From Rhabdophis nuchalis (Eukaryota > Chordata > Lepidosauria > Squamata > Natricidae): 64,000 nucleotides of DNA. Positions 46,206 to 57,997 of this stretch are shown here, in pieces (positions within the stretch are counted from its first letter, which is position 1; each line of letters opens with the position of its first letter). Made by a program: the position numbers and the translations under genes. The stretch is taken from positions 19,754,119 to 19,818,118 of the forward strand of contig CM077648.1 in NCBI GenBank assembly GCA_039707465.1. Reading direction: 5' to 3'. The notes beneath the pieces were generated by a model. That model saw only the letters and a program-made list of their open reading frames with translations, was not told the origin of the DNA and searched no databases.

Positions 46206-46526
46206 AAAGCAAGTGAAGTAGTAATTAAAAATTAGTTGGGCAACGTATGATCAGAATATTAAAACTTTCTCCCTTTCTGCCTGTGCCTCAGACAGAAAAC
46301 ATATGCTCCACCGGTGCATATGTTTTTTCCAAATTTTCTGCCTTTTGTCTCGAATGCCCTTTGCTTTGAAATGAGTGGTTGTAGAAATTGAATAAAAATA
46401 ACTAAATAAATGCCACTTATAGAAGAGCTATTTGTCTATGGGAGAATAAAGAAGGGCGTATATTAATTTGCAATCTACTTTGGTGGCAGTTATCTTAAAT
46501 GGGCACAATTCCTGCAAAAGTTATTC
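46206..46526. other. Unique AT-rich DNA between two CR1 copies
   Basis: No gene or repeat recognised; contains an inverted pair ctccaccggtgcatatg/catatgctccaccgg near 46300. Confidence 0.35.
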
Positions 46527-47935
46527 TTGGTTAATCATCATCATCATCATCATTTAATACTTATAAACCGCTCCCTCTCCCCATGGGAACTCGGGGCGTT
46601 GCACAGGTAGAATAAAAACAGTAAAAAACATACAAACATCAATAAAATATACAAACAATTTAAAAGCCAAATTAAACTCAGCCTGTGCTAAAATCCCATT
46701 TAACTAACTAAACTAAAATTTACCCAGTAAAACCCCAAGACAAGGGGACTATCCCAGGCCGGCCAGACGGAAAAAGTAAGTTTTTAATTTAAGACGGAAG
46801 GAGCGGAGGTCCGTGGTTGTCCTAATATCGGGGGGAAGGTCGTTCCAGAGGGCCGGGCCCGCCACAGAGAGAGCCCTTCCCCTGGGTGTCGCCCGCTGAC
46901 ACAGTCTAGTGGACGGCACCCGGAGAAGTCCCTCTCTGTGGGAGCGAATCGGCCGTGAGGATGTATGAGGCAGGATCCGATCCCGCAGATAGCTAGGTCC
47001 CGAGCCATGGAGCGCTTTAAAGATGATAATTAACACCTTGAAGCGCACCCGGAAGACGACAGGTAGCCAGTGCAGCTCGCGCAGGAGCGGTGTTACATGG
47101 GTAGACCTTGCGGCCCCCATAATTGCTCGCGCGGCTGCATTCTGGACTAGCTGAAGTCTCCGGGTGCACCTCAAGGGAAGCCCCATGTAGAGAGAGTTGC
47201 AATAGTCCAGTCGGGATGTCACGAGCGCATGAGTGACTGTGCGAAGGGCGTCCCGATCCAATAGGGGGCGCAATTGGCGAACCAGGCGAACCTGGTAAAA
47301 CGCCCTCCTGGCCACGGCCGTCACTTGATCTTCCATGGACAGCCGGGTATCCAGGAGGACACCCAAATTGCGCGCCCCATCCACAGGGGCAAGATGTTCG
47401 CCCCCTATGGCCAGCGATGGAGTGAGCTGGTTGAATCGGGCGGCCGGAAACCACAGCCACTCGGTCTTGGTCGGGTTGAGCCTGAGTCCGTTACTTCCCA
47501 TCCAGATCCGTACGACTTCCAGACACTGGCACATCACCGCTACGGCATCGTTGGGGTGGTTTGGGGTAGATATATACAACTGAGTATCATCAGCGTATAG
47601 ATGGTACTCTACCCCAAAACCACGGATGATCTCACCCAGCGGCTTCATGTATGTGTTGAACAGGAGGGGCGAGAGGACCGACCCCTGAGGCACCCCACAT
47701 ACGAGGGGTCTCGCAGTCGACCTCTGCCCCCCTGCCAACACAAATTGCGATCGGCCAGAGAGGTAGGAGGAGAACCACCGTAAAACGGTGCCTCCCACCC
47801 CCAACCCCCCCAGCCGATGCAATAGGATACCATGGTCGATGGTATCGAAAGCCGCCGAGAGGTCTAATAGGACCAGGATGGAGGAACATCCCCCATCTCT
47901 GGCCTTCCAGAGATCATCAACCAACGCGACCTGCA
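46527..47935 (-). mobile_element. CR1 LINE, 1.4 kb, with uninterrupted ORF2 segment
   Basis: 3' tail is (atc)n at 46532-46551 on +, followed by the 3' UTR (gctccctctccccatgggaa) and a single open frame. 5'-truncated at about 47935, inside the reverse transcriptase. Confidence 0.92.
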
Positions 47936-47936
47936 T
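46749..47936 (-). CDS. CR1 ORF2 reverse transcriptase, partial but fully open
   Basis: 395 codons with no stop or frameshift. [12 protein letters not shown] (23-34) carries the first catalytic Asp; [13 protein letters not shown] (81-93) and [11 protein letters not shown] (113-123) are intact; then [63 protein letters not shown] and the C-terminus FRLAGLG-stop. The Met at the start comes from flanking DNA fused to the truncation point, so no real start exists. The N-terminal endonuclease and the first fingers motifs are missing, so it cannot be an autonomous element. RT copies RNA into DNA during LINE insertion. Confidence 0.85.
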   Translation of the reverse strand: MQVALVDDLWKARDGGCSSILVLLDLSAAFDTIDHGILLHRLGGLGVGGTVLRWFSSYLSGRSQFVLAGGQRSTARPLVCGVPQGSVLSPLLFNTYMKPLGEIIRGFGVEYHLYADDTQLYISTPNHPNDAVAVMCQCLEVVRIWMGSNGLRLNPTKTEWLWFPAARFNQLTPSLAIGGEHLAPVDGARNLGVLLDTRLSMEDQVTAVARRAFYQVRLVRQLRPLLDRDALRTVTHALVTSRLDYCNSLYMGLPLRCTRRLQLVQNAAARAIMGAARSTHVTPLLRELHWLPVVFRVRFKVLIIIFKALHGSGPSYLRDRILPHTSSRPIRSHREGLLRVPSTRLCQRATPRGRALSVAGPALWNDLPPDIRTTTDLRSFRLKLKTYFFRLAGLG

Positions 47937-50207
47937 TGTTTTAAGTGGAGGGCACAGTGAAATCTTGAGCTTTCTGTATTTGGTACATTTACTGTGTATG
48001 TTCTTGAGAGGTGGGGAACACCTAATCCCAATAGTATTTATCTCAGGAGTTTTTTCTCCCTTTGACAGTATAAATCAAACAGAGATACTCTTCAGTTAAA
48101 AACATTCAGCTTCCTTTCTTGAGTGTTTCTTCTGTGGGAGTGTTAGAAATGTTTGAAATATAAGCAAAACAAAGTGCAGGAAGGTTGTTGGAATCTAGTC
48201 AGAAAAAGAAATTTACAGCAAGAGCTTCTGTAGTTTACTTCTCTTCAGAATGCTGGATTGAACTGTGGCACCAGAAGCTGGGAAGAATGAAGCATGCTTC
48301 AGTAACAACAAGAATAAGGATAAGAATAACAATCCCTCAGCTTTTGGGGATGATACACTTGATTTTGTAAAAGATTTTTATTTATTTGTTTGGCTGGAAG
48401 CAAAGCCATCTGCAAATATTCTGCTTTCTGCTCAGTTGGTTTTGAGTATGACCAGTTTATTTTGTTTTCTGTCCGCTATTTACTTTGCTTTTATTTATGA
48501 GTCTCCAAAATGCTACCTTACTGTTATAATGTTATTATAACAGCATTAAAAACTAATCAGATAACTTTGTATTTGTTTGTTTATGGGTCACAAAAAAAAA
48601 TTGGGTTTGAAAAACAAAGGGAGACCAGTAGTTTTTTTTTTTTCTTTAAGCAAAATTTTTGGGGGTGGGTGGAGTTTGATACAAACATGTTCACACATAA
48701 AACATGCAAAGAGCATTTTTTCTGCTCACCTCACTTTCTTTAACTTTGGGAAAGTGGACAAAATTTGTCTTCTGTGTTGAATTCCTGTCGGGTATGACCA
48801 ATTTTTAATATTTTTTTATATTGAGGCATTAGAGTGGGGCATCCAAATATTTCCATGATATTATGCAATTTTGCTAGAGAGGGATCCTTCACAAGTTACA
48901 GCGAAACAGAGGAAGTTGCCTTCTATTGATGCAGATCACTTACTCTAGTTGTGTTTTTCAAAGGTGCCAAGCAGGATTTGCTGCTTGGCACCTGGAGATG
49001 TTAGGATTGACTCCAGGGCCTTCTTCATGCATGCATGGAAAAGAAAGAAAAAGATCATCCTTCTGCACTGAGCCAAGGTTTCCTTCATCTTTAAGCAGCG
49101 TGGATTTGATTTAAATCAAGCCGATTTAAATCACGATTTAAATTGAGTGGTTAAATGTGATTTTGAAAGCTAGTTTAATAATTATTGTGCTTTCCATACA
49201 TTTTTTTTGAATTGTCACACCTGTTATTTCAGGCAGGCTTGTATAAAAACTTGAAAATATTTCAGTGCAAATATCAACCAGAAATGCCATAACCCAGACA
49301 AACATATTTTATAAAAGCAACTTTATGTTTTCGATTTCACAAACTTAATTAGAAAGAGTTTTGGTAAGTGTAACTGATTTGCCCATTGGCTAACAAATAC
49401 TTTAAAGACATGTATAAATATTAGCATTCATTTCTCTGCCAGGAGAAAAACAGAAATGAAAGTATCAGCTGCAATAAAGTGTATTTTTTAAGGTAAAAAA
49501 CAATAATATAAACCTAAGGGGTACTAATCTTTAGCATAGTTAGTTCATTTGAATATGCCACTGCTTTTATTGTAGCAAATGAATATTAGCATTCAGATAG
49601 CATTTCCACTGAGTTCATTAAAAGAATCCAGATACATTTGGGTAAAAAAATATGAAAGGATATGTTCCTTATAGGAACTATCTTAATAGTCTTTTATTAT
49701 TTTTTCTTCTGAACTTAGTCTACATAGCCTAATAGGCAATTAAACTTCAGAGTCCTTTGCATAATTACTGTGGGGAGTATATTAGCTTGAAAGTGCATGG
49801 TTCACATTTAGAAATTATTTGTGGTGCTGCAGGAACTGTGAAATGCTCCAGATAAAATTCAGGAAAAAAATTGTTTAGGAATATGCAGTACATGAACACT
49901 ACACTTAAAATATCCATCAACTCTGGAAACAAATCCAGAGGTTTTAAGGAGTCCCAGACAGTTGCTACTTTCATGTACCAATGTGTTCTAAAGCAACTTT
50001 TGTGGAATGGTGCACGGTAGATCTTTTTCCCCCTTGTTTCTTCTTTAATACTAAAATCTACCAAAGTCTTTCATGCTCTTCTTATGTGCTAGGTTTTTTA
50101 AAAGCTGCAATTAAAAAAAACCTGCAATTCTTCAAAGCCAGGTGACTGTGTATGTGCTTTCATTTGTATTTTTAGATTATCATAAATAGATGTCAAATAG
50201 TAAGATA
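47937..50207. other. Unique DNA with a self-complementary AT block
   Basis: No gene supported. At 49098-49146 the string gatttgatttaaatcaagcc and following ttaaatca/gatttaaa words are strongly self-complementary and resemble the end of an ancient reptile repeat. The following 500 bases may belong to it. Confidence 0.4.
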
Positions 50208-50565
50208 CGGTAAAGGTAAAGGTAAAGGTTTCCCTCACACATATGTGCTAGTCGTTCCTGACTTTAGGCGGCAGTGCTCATCTCCACTTCAAAGCCAAAG
50301 AGCCAGCGCTGTCTGAAGACGTCTCCATGGTCATGTGGCCGGCATGACCAAACACTGAAGGTGCACGGAACGCTGTTACCTTCCCACCAAAGGTGGTTCC
50401 TATTTTTCTACTTGCATTTTTACATGCTTTCGAACTGGTAGGTTAGCAGAAGTTGGGACAAGTAATGGGAGCTTATTCCATTATGCAGCCCTGGGGATTC
50501 GAACAGCTGAACTGCTGACCTTTCCGATTGACAAGCTCAGCATCTTAGCTACTGCATACCATAAT
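50208..50565 (-). mobile_element. Sauria-type SINE, full length
   Basis: Tail taaaggtaaaggtaaaggtt at left, body acatatgtgctagtcgttcc, gagccagcgctgtctgaag, catgtggccggcatgacc, and tRNA-like head at right (ggggattcgaacagctgaac, caagctcagcatcttagc). Confidence 0.87.
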
Positions 50566-51039
50566 AGAAAGGCATACAGTGGTTAAAGTCCCTTGTGCCT
50601 TTTTCCAGTTCATAAAAGAATCCTGAGAATACCGTGTTCCTTCATAATCTTTCTTTGAAATCTCCCAATCTGCACTTCTCTTTATTGCTCTCAGCTTTAC
50701 CAATTTTCCGTAAAGTCTTTACAAAAGAACTCTCTGTTGAAATCATTGATAATTTTCCCCCAGAATATTCATTTCTCCCAATTAATTTTTTCTATTATTA
50801 AAGTTTACCTCGGGATATGTTTATGAAGAGTAGGATGCAGATAATGAGGCTGTATTTCTGTAGCAGATGCCCTCAAACTGTTTTGAATCCATTTGGGGGT
50901 TGAGAACAAATTAGAGTTAGTTCTTAATTGGGAGAGTTACATATGCAAAGTGAGATCAGTGTTACCCTGCTCTGCTTGGATAGGTAAAGTAAGAAGGAAA
51001 GTCTGGTTTTATGTGAACAATTTTAGACCATTGTAGAGT
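50566..51039. other. Unique DNA
   Basis: No gene or repeat recognised. Confidence 0.35.
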
Positions 51040-51231
51040 ATGCCTCGTTCTAGCTGAACCGCTGTGTAGGATCAACAGGCACGACTAGCGTAAATGCATC
51101 CATAAACATCAACTAGCAGTCAGAAGACATGATGAAAACTTCTTAACATCACAACACATGGGCAAACTCAACCATAATTTCAACTTGGAACTGTGTGCAT
51201 CCTAGACTAAGCTAAATCCAAAAACACTAGA

Positions 51232-51482
51232 GCAGTCAACTTTTCCAGACCGAGTACCCAAAATGTGCACCCAAGCCCCCAAAATGCAATGCAGGTGGCC
51301 TCAGTGCATGTGTGGGCGGCCACAACATGCGCCCCCATATGCACATGTGGCACCCAGCACCTTGCGCATGTGTGGCAGAGACCCGATGACCAGCCAGTCG
51401 GTAGGAGGCACATGCATGGTGAAACTGAACTGGCTCGTATGCCCACAGAGATGGTGCTGCATGCCATAGGTTTGCCATCATG
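51232..51482 (-). mobile_element. hAT MITE (cagtgatggc family)
   Basis: Begins gcagtcaacttttccagacc and ends gccataggtttgccatcatg. Flanks acactaga (51224-51231) and tcactaga (51483-51490) match at 7 of 8 bases, a TSD with one substitution. Confidence 0.78.
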
Positions 51483-51617
51483 TCACTAGAAAATTCTTGG
51501 AAGTTTTGCATTCAGATATTGTCTCAAAAGTGACAATAAAAAAGCCAAGAAAGAAACAAAAACACAAAAACTGATGCTCTCCAACAGCCTACAACCAGAT
51601 AAGACTTCGACTTAGAA

Positions 51618-51974
51618 CAGGGGTGTCAAACTGGATTTCATTAAGGGCCGCATCAGGGTTGTGTTTGCCCTCAGGGGCTGGGGCGGGCATGGTCAACTCG
51701 ACATCACTCATAGCTGGAGTGCCTGTGTTGGCCTGAGCGCTCTGCCAGCGAAAACAGGCTTCTGAGCTTTGTTTCCAACTATGATGGCCTCCTGCAATCT
51801 TCTGCCAGTGAAAATGGAGCCCGGAAGGGCTGCATGCGTCCTTCCTGAGCTCCATTTTCACTGGCAGAGGCACTTTGGGCCAGTCCTTCATTATTTCCAC
51901 GGTGGCTTTGCAGGCCATATCCAAGCACCCTGCAGACCAGATCTGGGCTGCGGGCCTTGAATTTGCCACCCCTG
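51618..51974 (+). mobile_element. Non-autonomous hAT element (caggggtgtcaaac family) with exact TSD
   Basis: 357 bp, caggggtgtcaaactggatt ... ggccttgaatttgccacccctg. acttagaa occurs at 51610-51617 and 51975-51982. Internal repeats of a 'gccagygaaaa...ggagc' motif. Confidence 0.9.
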
Positions 51975-52345
51975 ACTTAGAATAATTTTATTGTCACTTG
52001 AATGTACACTAATTGGCATACATTAAAGTGAAATTTTGTTGCTTACAGCTCTCTAAGGGTCTCCACCTCTAATATGCACTCCATAAAATCATAAATAGAT
52101 CAGCAGGGATTCAAACCAGTGAAACAATCAAGCAGAAATACCCTAATCAAGGGCCACCAAGGAGAAAGTCGCACTCCCAACAACCCCGCAAGGCAAGCTA
52201 CTGTATCTAAATAAGGAGCAAACCCCACACTCACAAGCACAGATGACGTTACTTAGTCAGGTAATGACATGTTTGCAAGCAAACAGTGATGCTCAGAGAG
52301 CACCAAGGACACAGAAAATGGTATAAACTGAAGCTACCCTATTTT

Positions 52346-53890
52346 TCTACAATATAAGAATGGCAAGGGACAAGTTGTAAAAAGGGAGATAAAATGTTAC
52401 TGGTATGCCATAATGCCAACTACCTAGGTGTATTGTGTGAAGAAAACAGTTTGTTTTTATCCCTGCAGGAGAAAACATAAAGGAAGGTGAAAATACCTAA
52501 ACTGTAATTATTACTAAAGTACAATTATTTATCCTATGCTTAAAGGAATAACAATTAATGTAAATAGGACTTCTGAGAATGGGTTGGAAGGTATTAAGTG
52601 TACTATTTTATTAGGATGCACACTTGGTTGTGTTAAACTACATTATCTCAATCATTAAAAATCTGGCTGCCTTCTTTCCACCTACCATCTTACTTGTGAA
52701 CATCAGACGTGGCTCACTGCATTCATCTAACATTGTTTTGTTATAGCTACTTAATACTAATCCTTGTTTCTTCTCAATTCATTAAAACAAACCCCAATGA
52801 GTAAATCATCAGTAGAAAGGCAATACTAGGACTTTCCACCCTACAGAAAGGAAATCCATGTGTTCTCAAGGGAAAGAATTACCTCTAGCATTTGTGTGTA
52901 TGCTGATAGCTCAGGCATTCATAAGTGGAGAAAATAATTGAACACAGACAAAACGAGATATTGGTTAGCTCTGTGGATCACATGAAATGACGTCATGAAA
53001 TGACTGTGTGATGACAATAATAGATAGAGTCACTTGGTTAGGATTTTTGAGTTTTCTCTTCCATATGCTCTTGCGGTATGTGACTTGGGAAATTAAAAAA
53101 AAATATTTTGGACTTGGTTTTTACAGATATTTTGTATTCAAAATACTGTAGATGAGAGTTTTTCAACCTAGTTCCCTCCAGGTGCATTAGTGTATAATTT
53201 TTTAATTCATCACAAGCTAATAAGCGCATAAAGGAGAATACATTGAGATTTACTGCCAGGGACTCCACTTTCACAAGCCGGAATTGCACTTATGTCGTTT
53301 TAGCAAATATGTGTGTTTGCAGCATTTGTTTAGGAAAAGAAGCCATTGTCCTATGTCAATTATAAGAAGACAATAGGACTTCAGTGACGTTTGTGTTTTA
53401 TATATCAGTGTATTTCAAGACACCAGGAAGATACCATAATATAAACTGAAATAATAAATGAGTCAACAGGGAAATATTTTTAAAAGAGATTGTGCATTGC
53501 CTGTCCAGAAGAACTGACCAAAAAGAGCATTAAAACTTTTCAGTTGAACAGTCTCTACATTTCCAGGCTTTGCACAATCTAGGGATGGTTTATAGAGATG
53601 TTTGTAAGACGTCGGCAGCATTAGTGTAATATTCCTTTAGGGAGGGTTGTGTAATGCCCAGAGGAATGTGTGGGTGGTGGGATCAGATTCCAGAAAAACC
53701 TGAGTTGTTTTCAGTTAGTGACATAATGCACACCTGGGCATTCTCACTTCTGGCCTGCCATTGTAACACCTGACACTTGCAACGCGAGAGTAGATCTTGT
53801 GCAATCTTTGGGTTCTTTCTTTGTTGATGGAGAAATAGGAATTATAATTTGGTTTATTCAACTGATAATACTGCAGTCTTTTTCCAGTCT

Positions 53891-53891
<1 letters not shown>
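52346..53891. other. Unique DNA
   Basis: No gene or repeat recognised. The 53640-53830 part is the least repetitive (tgacataatgcacacctgg, gacacttgcaacgcgag). Confidence 0.35.

Positions 53892-53933
<42 letters not shown>
53892..53933. repeat. (GT)n microsatellite
   Basis: About 21 uninterrupted dinucleotide units. Confidence 0.95.
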
Positions 53934-53934
<1 letters not shown>

Positions 53935-55232
53935 TTCCACATGAATTGCAATTTTAGCTCTCAGAGTTTCTACAAAAAGTGATTGAGAACATAACCGAGA
54001 GGAGAAATATAATTTCAGCAGTCATGTATTTCTTGTTTGAGTTTATCGTGAAGCAGAGTAATGATCACCTGGAGACAGCCAGTTGGAATTTAAAAAAAAG
54101 GATTTAATGAGATGATAAATTTGGAGGTAGTCCCAACATTTGGCACAGTTTTGCAGGATTATACCACTTACAGCTCTCCAAATGCTGGACACAAATAGCT
54201 CCAGTGAGCATGATTCACGTTGAAATTTAAAATGCTGATCTGTAGGCATATGGATTGAATAGCTTTGGAAGCAATAGCAAAGCAATATGTTCAAAGGTAG
54301 AATCCAGACAAACTGGGACAAAATATAAATCAAATCTTTTCTACTGGTTCTATCCTAAATTCATTGGAAGGAAGTAAAGCATCACAAAATTTAAATTAAA
54401 GCATAGATAAGTGATAGTGTCTGAATTGATTGTGAAAGTGATCCTCAAGAGAAATATCAGTTCAATCAATTGCAGGTGAAGGAGAAGATAATTTGAAGTA
54501 TGATTAGGCCATATTCCATATTTTTTACACAGAGCCCGTGGGGTAGGTTTACAATAACCCATCTCTAAACTATCCAGATTCAGATTATCTTATTTGGACA
54601 GATTCCATGAGACCCTACATCCCATGTGTGATGGAAACATGGAAGAGGAAGAGAAGAAGATGAATTCAATTATAGCAATAGTGACTGCAGCATGGAAGAA
54701 ATAAAGCACGGGTGTCAAACTCGATTGCTGGATTGTTATGTTTGCCTTTACGGAGCTGGGGTGGGTGTGGCCTATGCATGGTGTAGGTGGCCCACAGGCC
54801 GCCAACTTGATAGATCTGATCTAAATGATGAAGTTGAGAATAAATCCACCTGGGGAAACTAAGAGTCAACAGTGACTAAAGATATGAATTCAGATTCTAA
54901 AAGAACTCCTATGAAAGATTGAAAAGAAACCAACCAGAACGATCATGATTACTTCCTTGCAAGAAAAAGAATTGTTATTAAAAATGATAAATATAAAGAT
55001 CAATGAATGAAATCAAAATCTTCACTCAGATAAGCAGATCCCTGCATGCTTTAGAGCAGTCATTGTTTCTCACTTCAAGCTACCTGACTTGAGTTGTTAT
55101 TACGAGAATAAATTTAGGTGAAACCCTCATTTTGACCTCATAGAGAACAGAGGAGATATAGATACAGTAAACAACACATTCGATACATAAAATATTTTTA
55201 TATTTTGAATGTTCAATATTTAATATTGGATG
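53934..55232. other. Unique DNA with one hAT fragment
   Basis: At 54707-54815 acgggtgtcaaactcgattg ... gtggcccacaggccgcca is an internally deleted piece of the caggggtgtcaaac family. The rest shows nothing recognisable. Confidence 0.45.
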
Positions 55233-55240
55233 CTATAGGA

Positions 55241-55491
55241 CCGTGATGGCAAACCTATGGCATGCACGCCACAGCTGGCACGCAGAGCCAGCTCTATAGA
55301 CATGTGAGACATTGTCCCAGCTCAGCTCCATCACGCATGCACGCATGCCTCCCGCCAGCCAGCTGATTTTAAAGTCTCTTCCACACATGCACAGGGGGTG
55401 GGGGCAGTGGGGGGTATCATGCACGCATTGCATTCTGGTTGAGGACAGACATGCTTTCGGCACATGACAACAAAAAGGTTAGCCATTACTG
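55241..55491 (+). mobile_element. hAT MITE (cagtgatggc family) with exact TSD
   Basis: Starts ccgtgatggcaaacctatgg, ends aaaaaggttagccattactg. ctatagga flanks it at 55233-55240 and 55492-55499. Confidence 0.88.
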
Positions 55492-55807
55492 CTATAGGAT
55501 AAGGAAGAGATACAATACAATACCAGAGTTGGAAGGGACCTTGGAGGTCATCTAGTCCAACTCCCTGCCTAGGCAGGAAACCCTATATCATTTCAGACAA
55601 ATGGCTATCCAACATCTTCTTGAAGACTTGCAGTGTTGGGGCATTCACAACTTCTGGAGGCAAGCTTTTCCACCGGTTAATTGTCCTAACTGTCAGGAAA
55701 TTTCTCCTCAGTTCTAAGTTGCTTCTCTCCTTGATTAGTTTCCACCCATTGCTTCTTGTTCTGCCTTCAGGTGCTTTGGAGAATAGTTTGACTCCCTCTT
55801 CTTTGTG

Positions 55808-56029
55808 TCAACCCCTGAGATATTGGAACACTGCTGTCATGTCTCCCCTGGTCCTTCTCTTCATCAAACTAGACATACCCAGTTCCTGCAACCGTTCTTC
55901 ATATGTTTTAGTCTCCAGGCCACTAATCATCTTTGTTGCTCTTCTCTGCACTCTTTCTAGAGTCTCCACATCTTTTCTACATCGTGGTGACCAAAACTGA
56001 ATGCAGTATTCCAAGTGTGGCCTTACCAA
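55808..56029 (-). pseudogene. CR1 ORF2 C-terminal fragment (second subfamily)
   Basis: Minus frame of 73 codons: [15 protein letters not shown], then [14 protein letters not shown], then [19 protein letters not shown] and VFQYLRG. This is the conserved HLEYCxQFW...[12 protein letters not shown]...LEKRR-type region of CR1 RTs. Interrupted on the 5' side by the second CR1 at 56038. Confidence 0.85.
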
Positions 56030-56037
56030 GGCATTAT

Positions 56038-56390
56038 AAAGTGGTACCCAGGGGAAGAGCCTTCTCTGTGGCGGGCCCAGCCCTCTGGAACAACCTACCC
56101 CCTGAATTACGTACCATCACCGACCTCCGCCTCTTCCGCCAATGTCTAAAGACATATTTGTTCCAACAAGCCGGCCTAGCCTAACCTACCGTGGGGACTT
56201 TTGGGAAGTTTTTAAATTGGATATTTTAAATTTGGTTTTAGTACAGGATAGGACTATTTAATATTTATTTTAAATTATATATTTATCTTTGTATTGGTAT
56301 GTTTTTAAATTTCCTGTACGCCGCCCTGGGTCCTCTGTGGAGAAGGGCGGGATATAAATTAAAAAAAAAATAAAAATAAATAAAAAAGTA
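56038..56390 (+). mobile_element. CR1 LINE 3' end (first subfamily) nested in another CR1
   Basis: Encodes [19 protein letters not shown] ... FQQAGLA-stop, then the 3' UTR (gccgccctgggtcctctgtg, gaagggcgggatataaatt) and an A-rich tail. Very short 5'-truncated insertion inside the 55508-56560 element. Confidence 0.87.
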
Positions 56391-56560
56391 TTAACATTTC
56401 ACGTGATCTTGATTCTATCCCTCTGTTTATGCAGTCTAGAACTGTGTTGGCTTTTTGGCAGCTGCTGCACACTGCTGGCTCATATTTAAATGGTTGTCTA
56501 CTAGGACTCCAAGATCCCTTTCACAGTTACTGCTCAATAGCAGTATATCTTATTTATTGG

Positions 56561-57023
56561 TATAATCTTATTTATTTTCAATAAGAAAGAACTGCATTGA
56601 ACCTTGAGGATAAAGGGATCTGACAGTCAGAGAAAAAAAGGTGCATGAATTGTAGGCATCACAGTTGGAATCACAAGCTTTGTAGGGAAGGAGATGTTAT
56701 TAATTTACTTGTCCTCCTAAATTTAGAGATTTTTACACACTATTCAAAGAAAATAGTCCATTGAGTATCCAATTGTGCTAGAAAAGCAGGAAGGGATCTC
56801 TGGCACAAAGTTTATAATTTCAAAGAAGTAGTAGTTCTATTATCCAATTTTTCCAGGTTCTTGACTATGTGATCTATTTATATAAATTCCTTTATTATGG
56901 ATTGGTTTTCATAAGGCCTCAAAATTTAAAGTTTGCCCATGAATCTAAAATATTCCAATTGGTCTTAGATGGAAAATATCATCATGGTCAACATGAATAT
57001 GCACTTACTCGTAGCTGCAGAAT
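56561..57023. other. Unique DNA
   Basis: No gene or repeat recognised. Confidence 0.35.
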
Positions 57024-57262
57024 AGAATAGCACTTAGATTTATATACTGCTTCATAGTGCTTTACAGCCTTCTTTAAGCAGTTTACAGAGTCAGCATATT
57101 CCCCCCCCCCCGCCCCCGAAATCTGGGCCCTTATTTTACTAACTTCGCAAGGATGGAAGGCTTAGTCAAACTTGAACTGCTCAGGATCGAACTCCTGGCA
57201 ATGACAGAGTCAGCCCGCAATACTATATTCTAACCACTGCACCACTATAGGTCTTATACGTC
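57024..57262 (-). mobile_element. Unclassified interspersed repeat, common squamate type
   Basis: Contains atagcacttagatttatata, gtgctttacagcc, ggatggaaggcttagtcaaa, ggatcgaactcctggcaatg and ctaaccactgcaccac, ending like a tRNA/MIR-type tail. A C-run lies at 57101-57116. Family not assigned. Confidence 0.5.
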
Positions 57263-57547
57263 ACCGTGAATCTTAGAGAAACATTATTGAAATAACATTG
57301 TATAGAAAGTTAAATCAGTACTTGAGATGAGTAGAGAAGCCAAGAGAGATGGGTGACAAGGCAGATGACAGGTTTAATATGCTCCTTCATTTTATGACTC
57401 TACGTAATTTCTTTATCATGAAGTGAAAACTTTGAGTTTCAAAATAATTAGGTGTGTTGAAAAAAAATCTACAGTAGTCTTTTCCAGAATAGCGTATGCA
57501 ATTAAAGAGAGTAGGATTTTTAAAAACAAAAGCTTTGCTTTCTAAAC

Positions 57548-57989
57548 CAGGGGTCCCCAACCTTTTTGTCACCAGGGACTGGTTTCATGTAAAAAAAAAT
57601 CCGTGGACCGGTGGGAGCCTCCAGCGGGTGAGTCGAGTCACGTGGGCCGTGCGTGCATTCGGCGGTCACATACAACCGGGCGGGAAAGCTGCCAGGTGTC
57701 CCGGGCAAAGGATCCTCGGCTGGGACAGGGAAGGACAGGCTGCGTCCCGGGCAGGAGGGCCTGGCAGCCCCTTCCCCCTGCGCAGGGCCAGGTGGTGCCC
57801 CAACCCCCCCAATGCAGGCCGTTGGCCCCATCCTGCCCCCAGGGAGCACCCCAGCCAGCCGCCAGGATAGCAGAGCATTTGCTACACTTTCCTAAGAGTT
57901 GCGCTACTCTCTCCGCCGCTCATTCCGGCCCGGTTACTATCAAGCCACGGACCAGCACCGGTCCGCGGCCCGGGGGTTGGGGGCCTCTG
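57548..57989. mobile_element. hAT element with CAGGGGTCCCCAACC termini and exact TSD
   Basis: 442 bp. 5' end caggggtccccaacctttt; 3' end ggttgggggcctctg. ttctaaac flanks both sides (57540-57547 and 57990-57997). The interior is strikingly GC- and CpG-rich compared with its neighbours. No transposase is encoded. A related 3' fragment lies at 59303-59500. Confidence 0.9.
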
Positions 57990-57997
57990 TTCTAAAC

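Larger units (their letters stand above)
51040..52345. mobile_element. Old retroelement-like region split by two hAT MITEs
   Basis: Outside the two MITEs (51232-51482 and 51618-51974) the sequence is A- and C-rich (acaggcacgactagcg, aacatcaactagcag, tgatgctctccaacagcc, gcaagctactgta, gatgacgttacttagtcagg), reminiscent of the 3' portion of a Penelope-like or other retroelement common in reptiles. No coding frame survives. Family call is tentative. Confidence 0.35.
55508..56560 (-). mobile_element. CR1 LINE (second subfamily), split by another CR1
   Basis: The 3' end at left (accagagttggaagggacct) and coding end to 56037, then continuing at 56391-56560 (cacgtgatcttgattctatc, cagtctagaactgtgttggc, actaggactccaagatccct). 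The gap 56038-56390 is a CR1 of the first subfamily in opposite orientation. The joined order matches a continuous CR1, so this copy was inserted first. Confidence 0.85.

Noticed and set aside
51040..52345. Firm assignment to Penelope-like elements
   Set aside because: No GIY-YIG or RT motif is readable; only tail-like words remain, so left tentative.
57496..57995. Overlapping openings in the GC-rich island at 57.5-58.0 kb, possible small gene
   Set aside because: They fall almost wholly inside a hAT element defined by TIRs and an exact TSD; GC richness alone keeps frames open.
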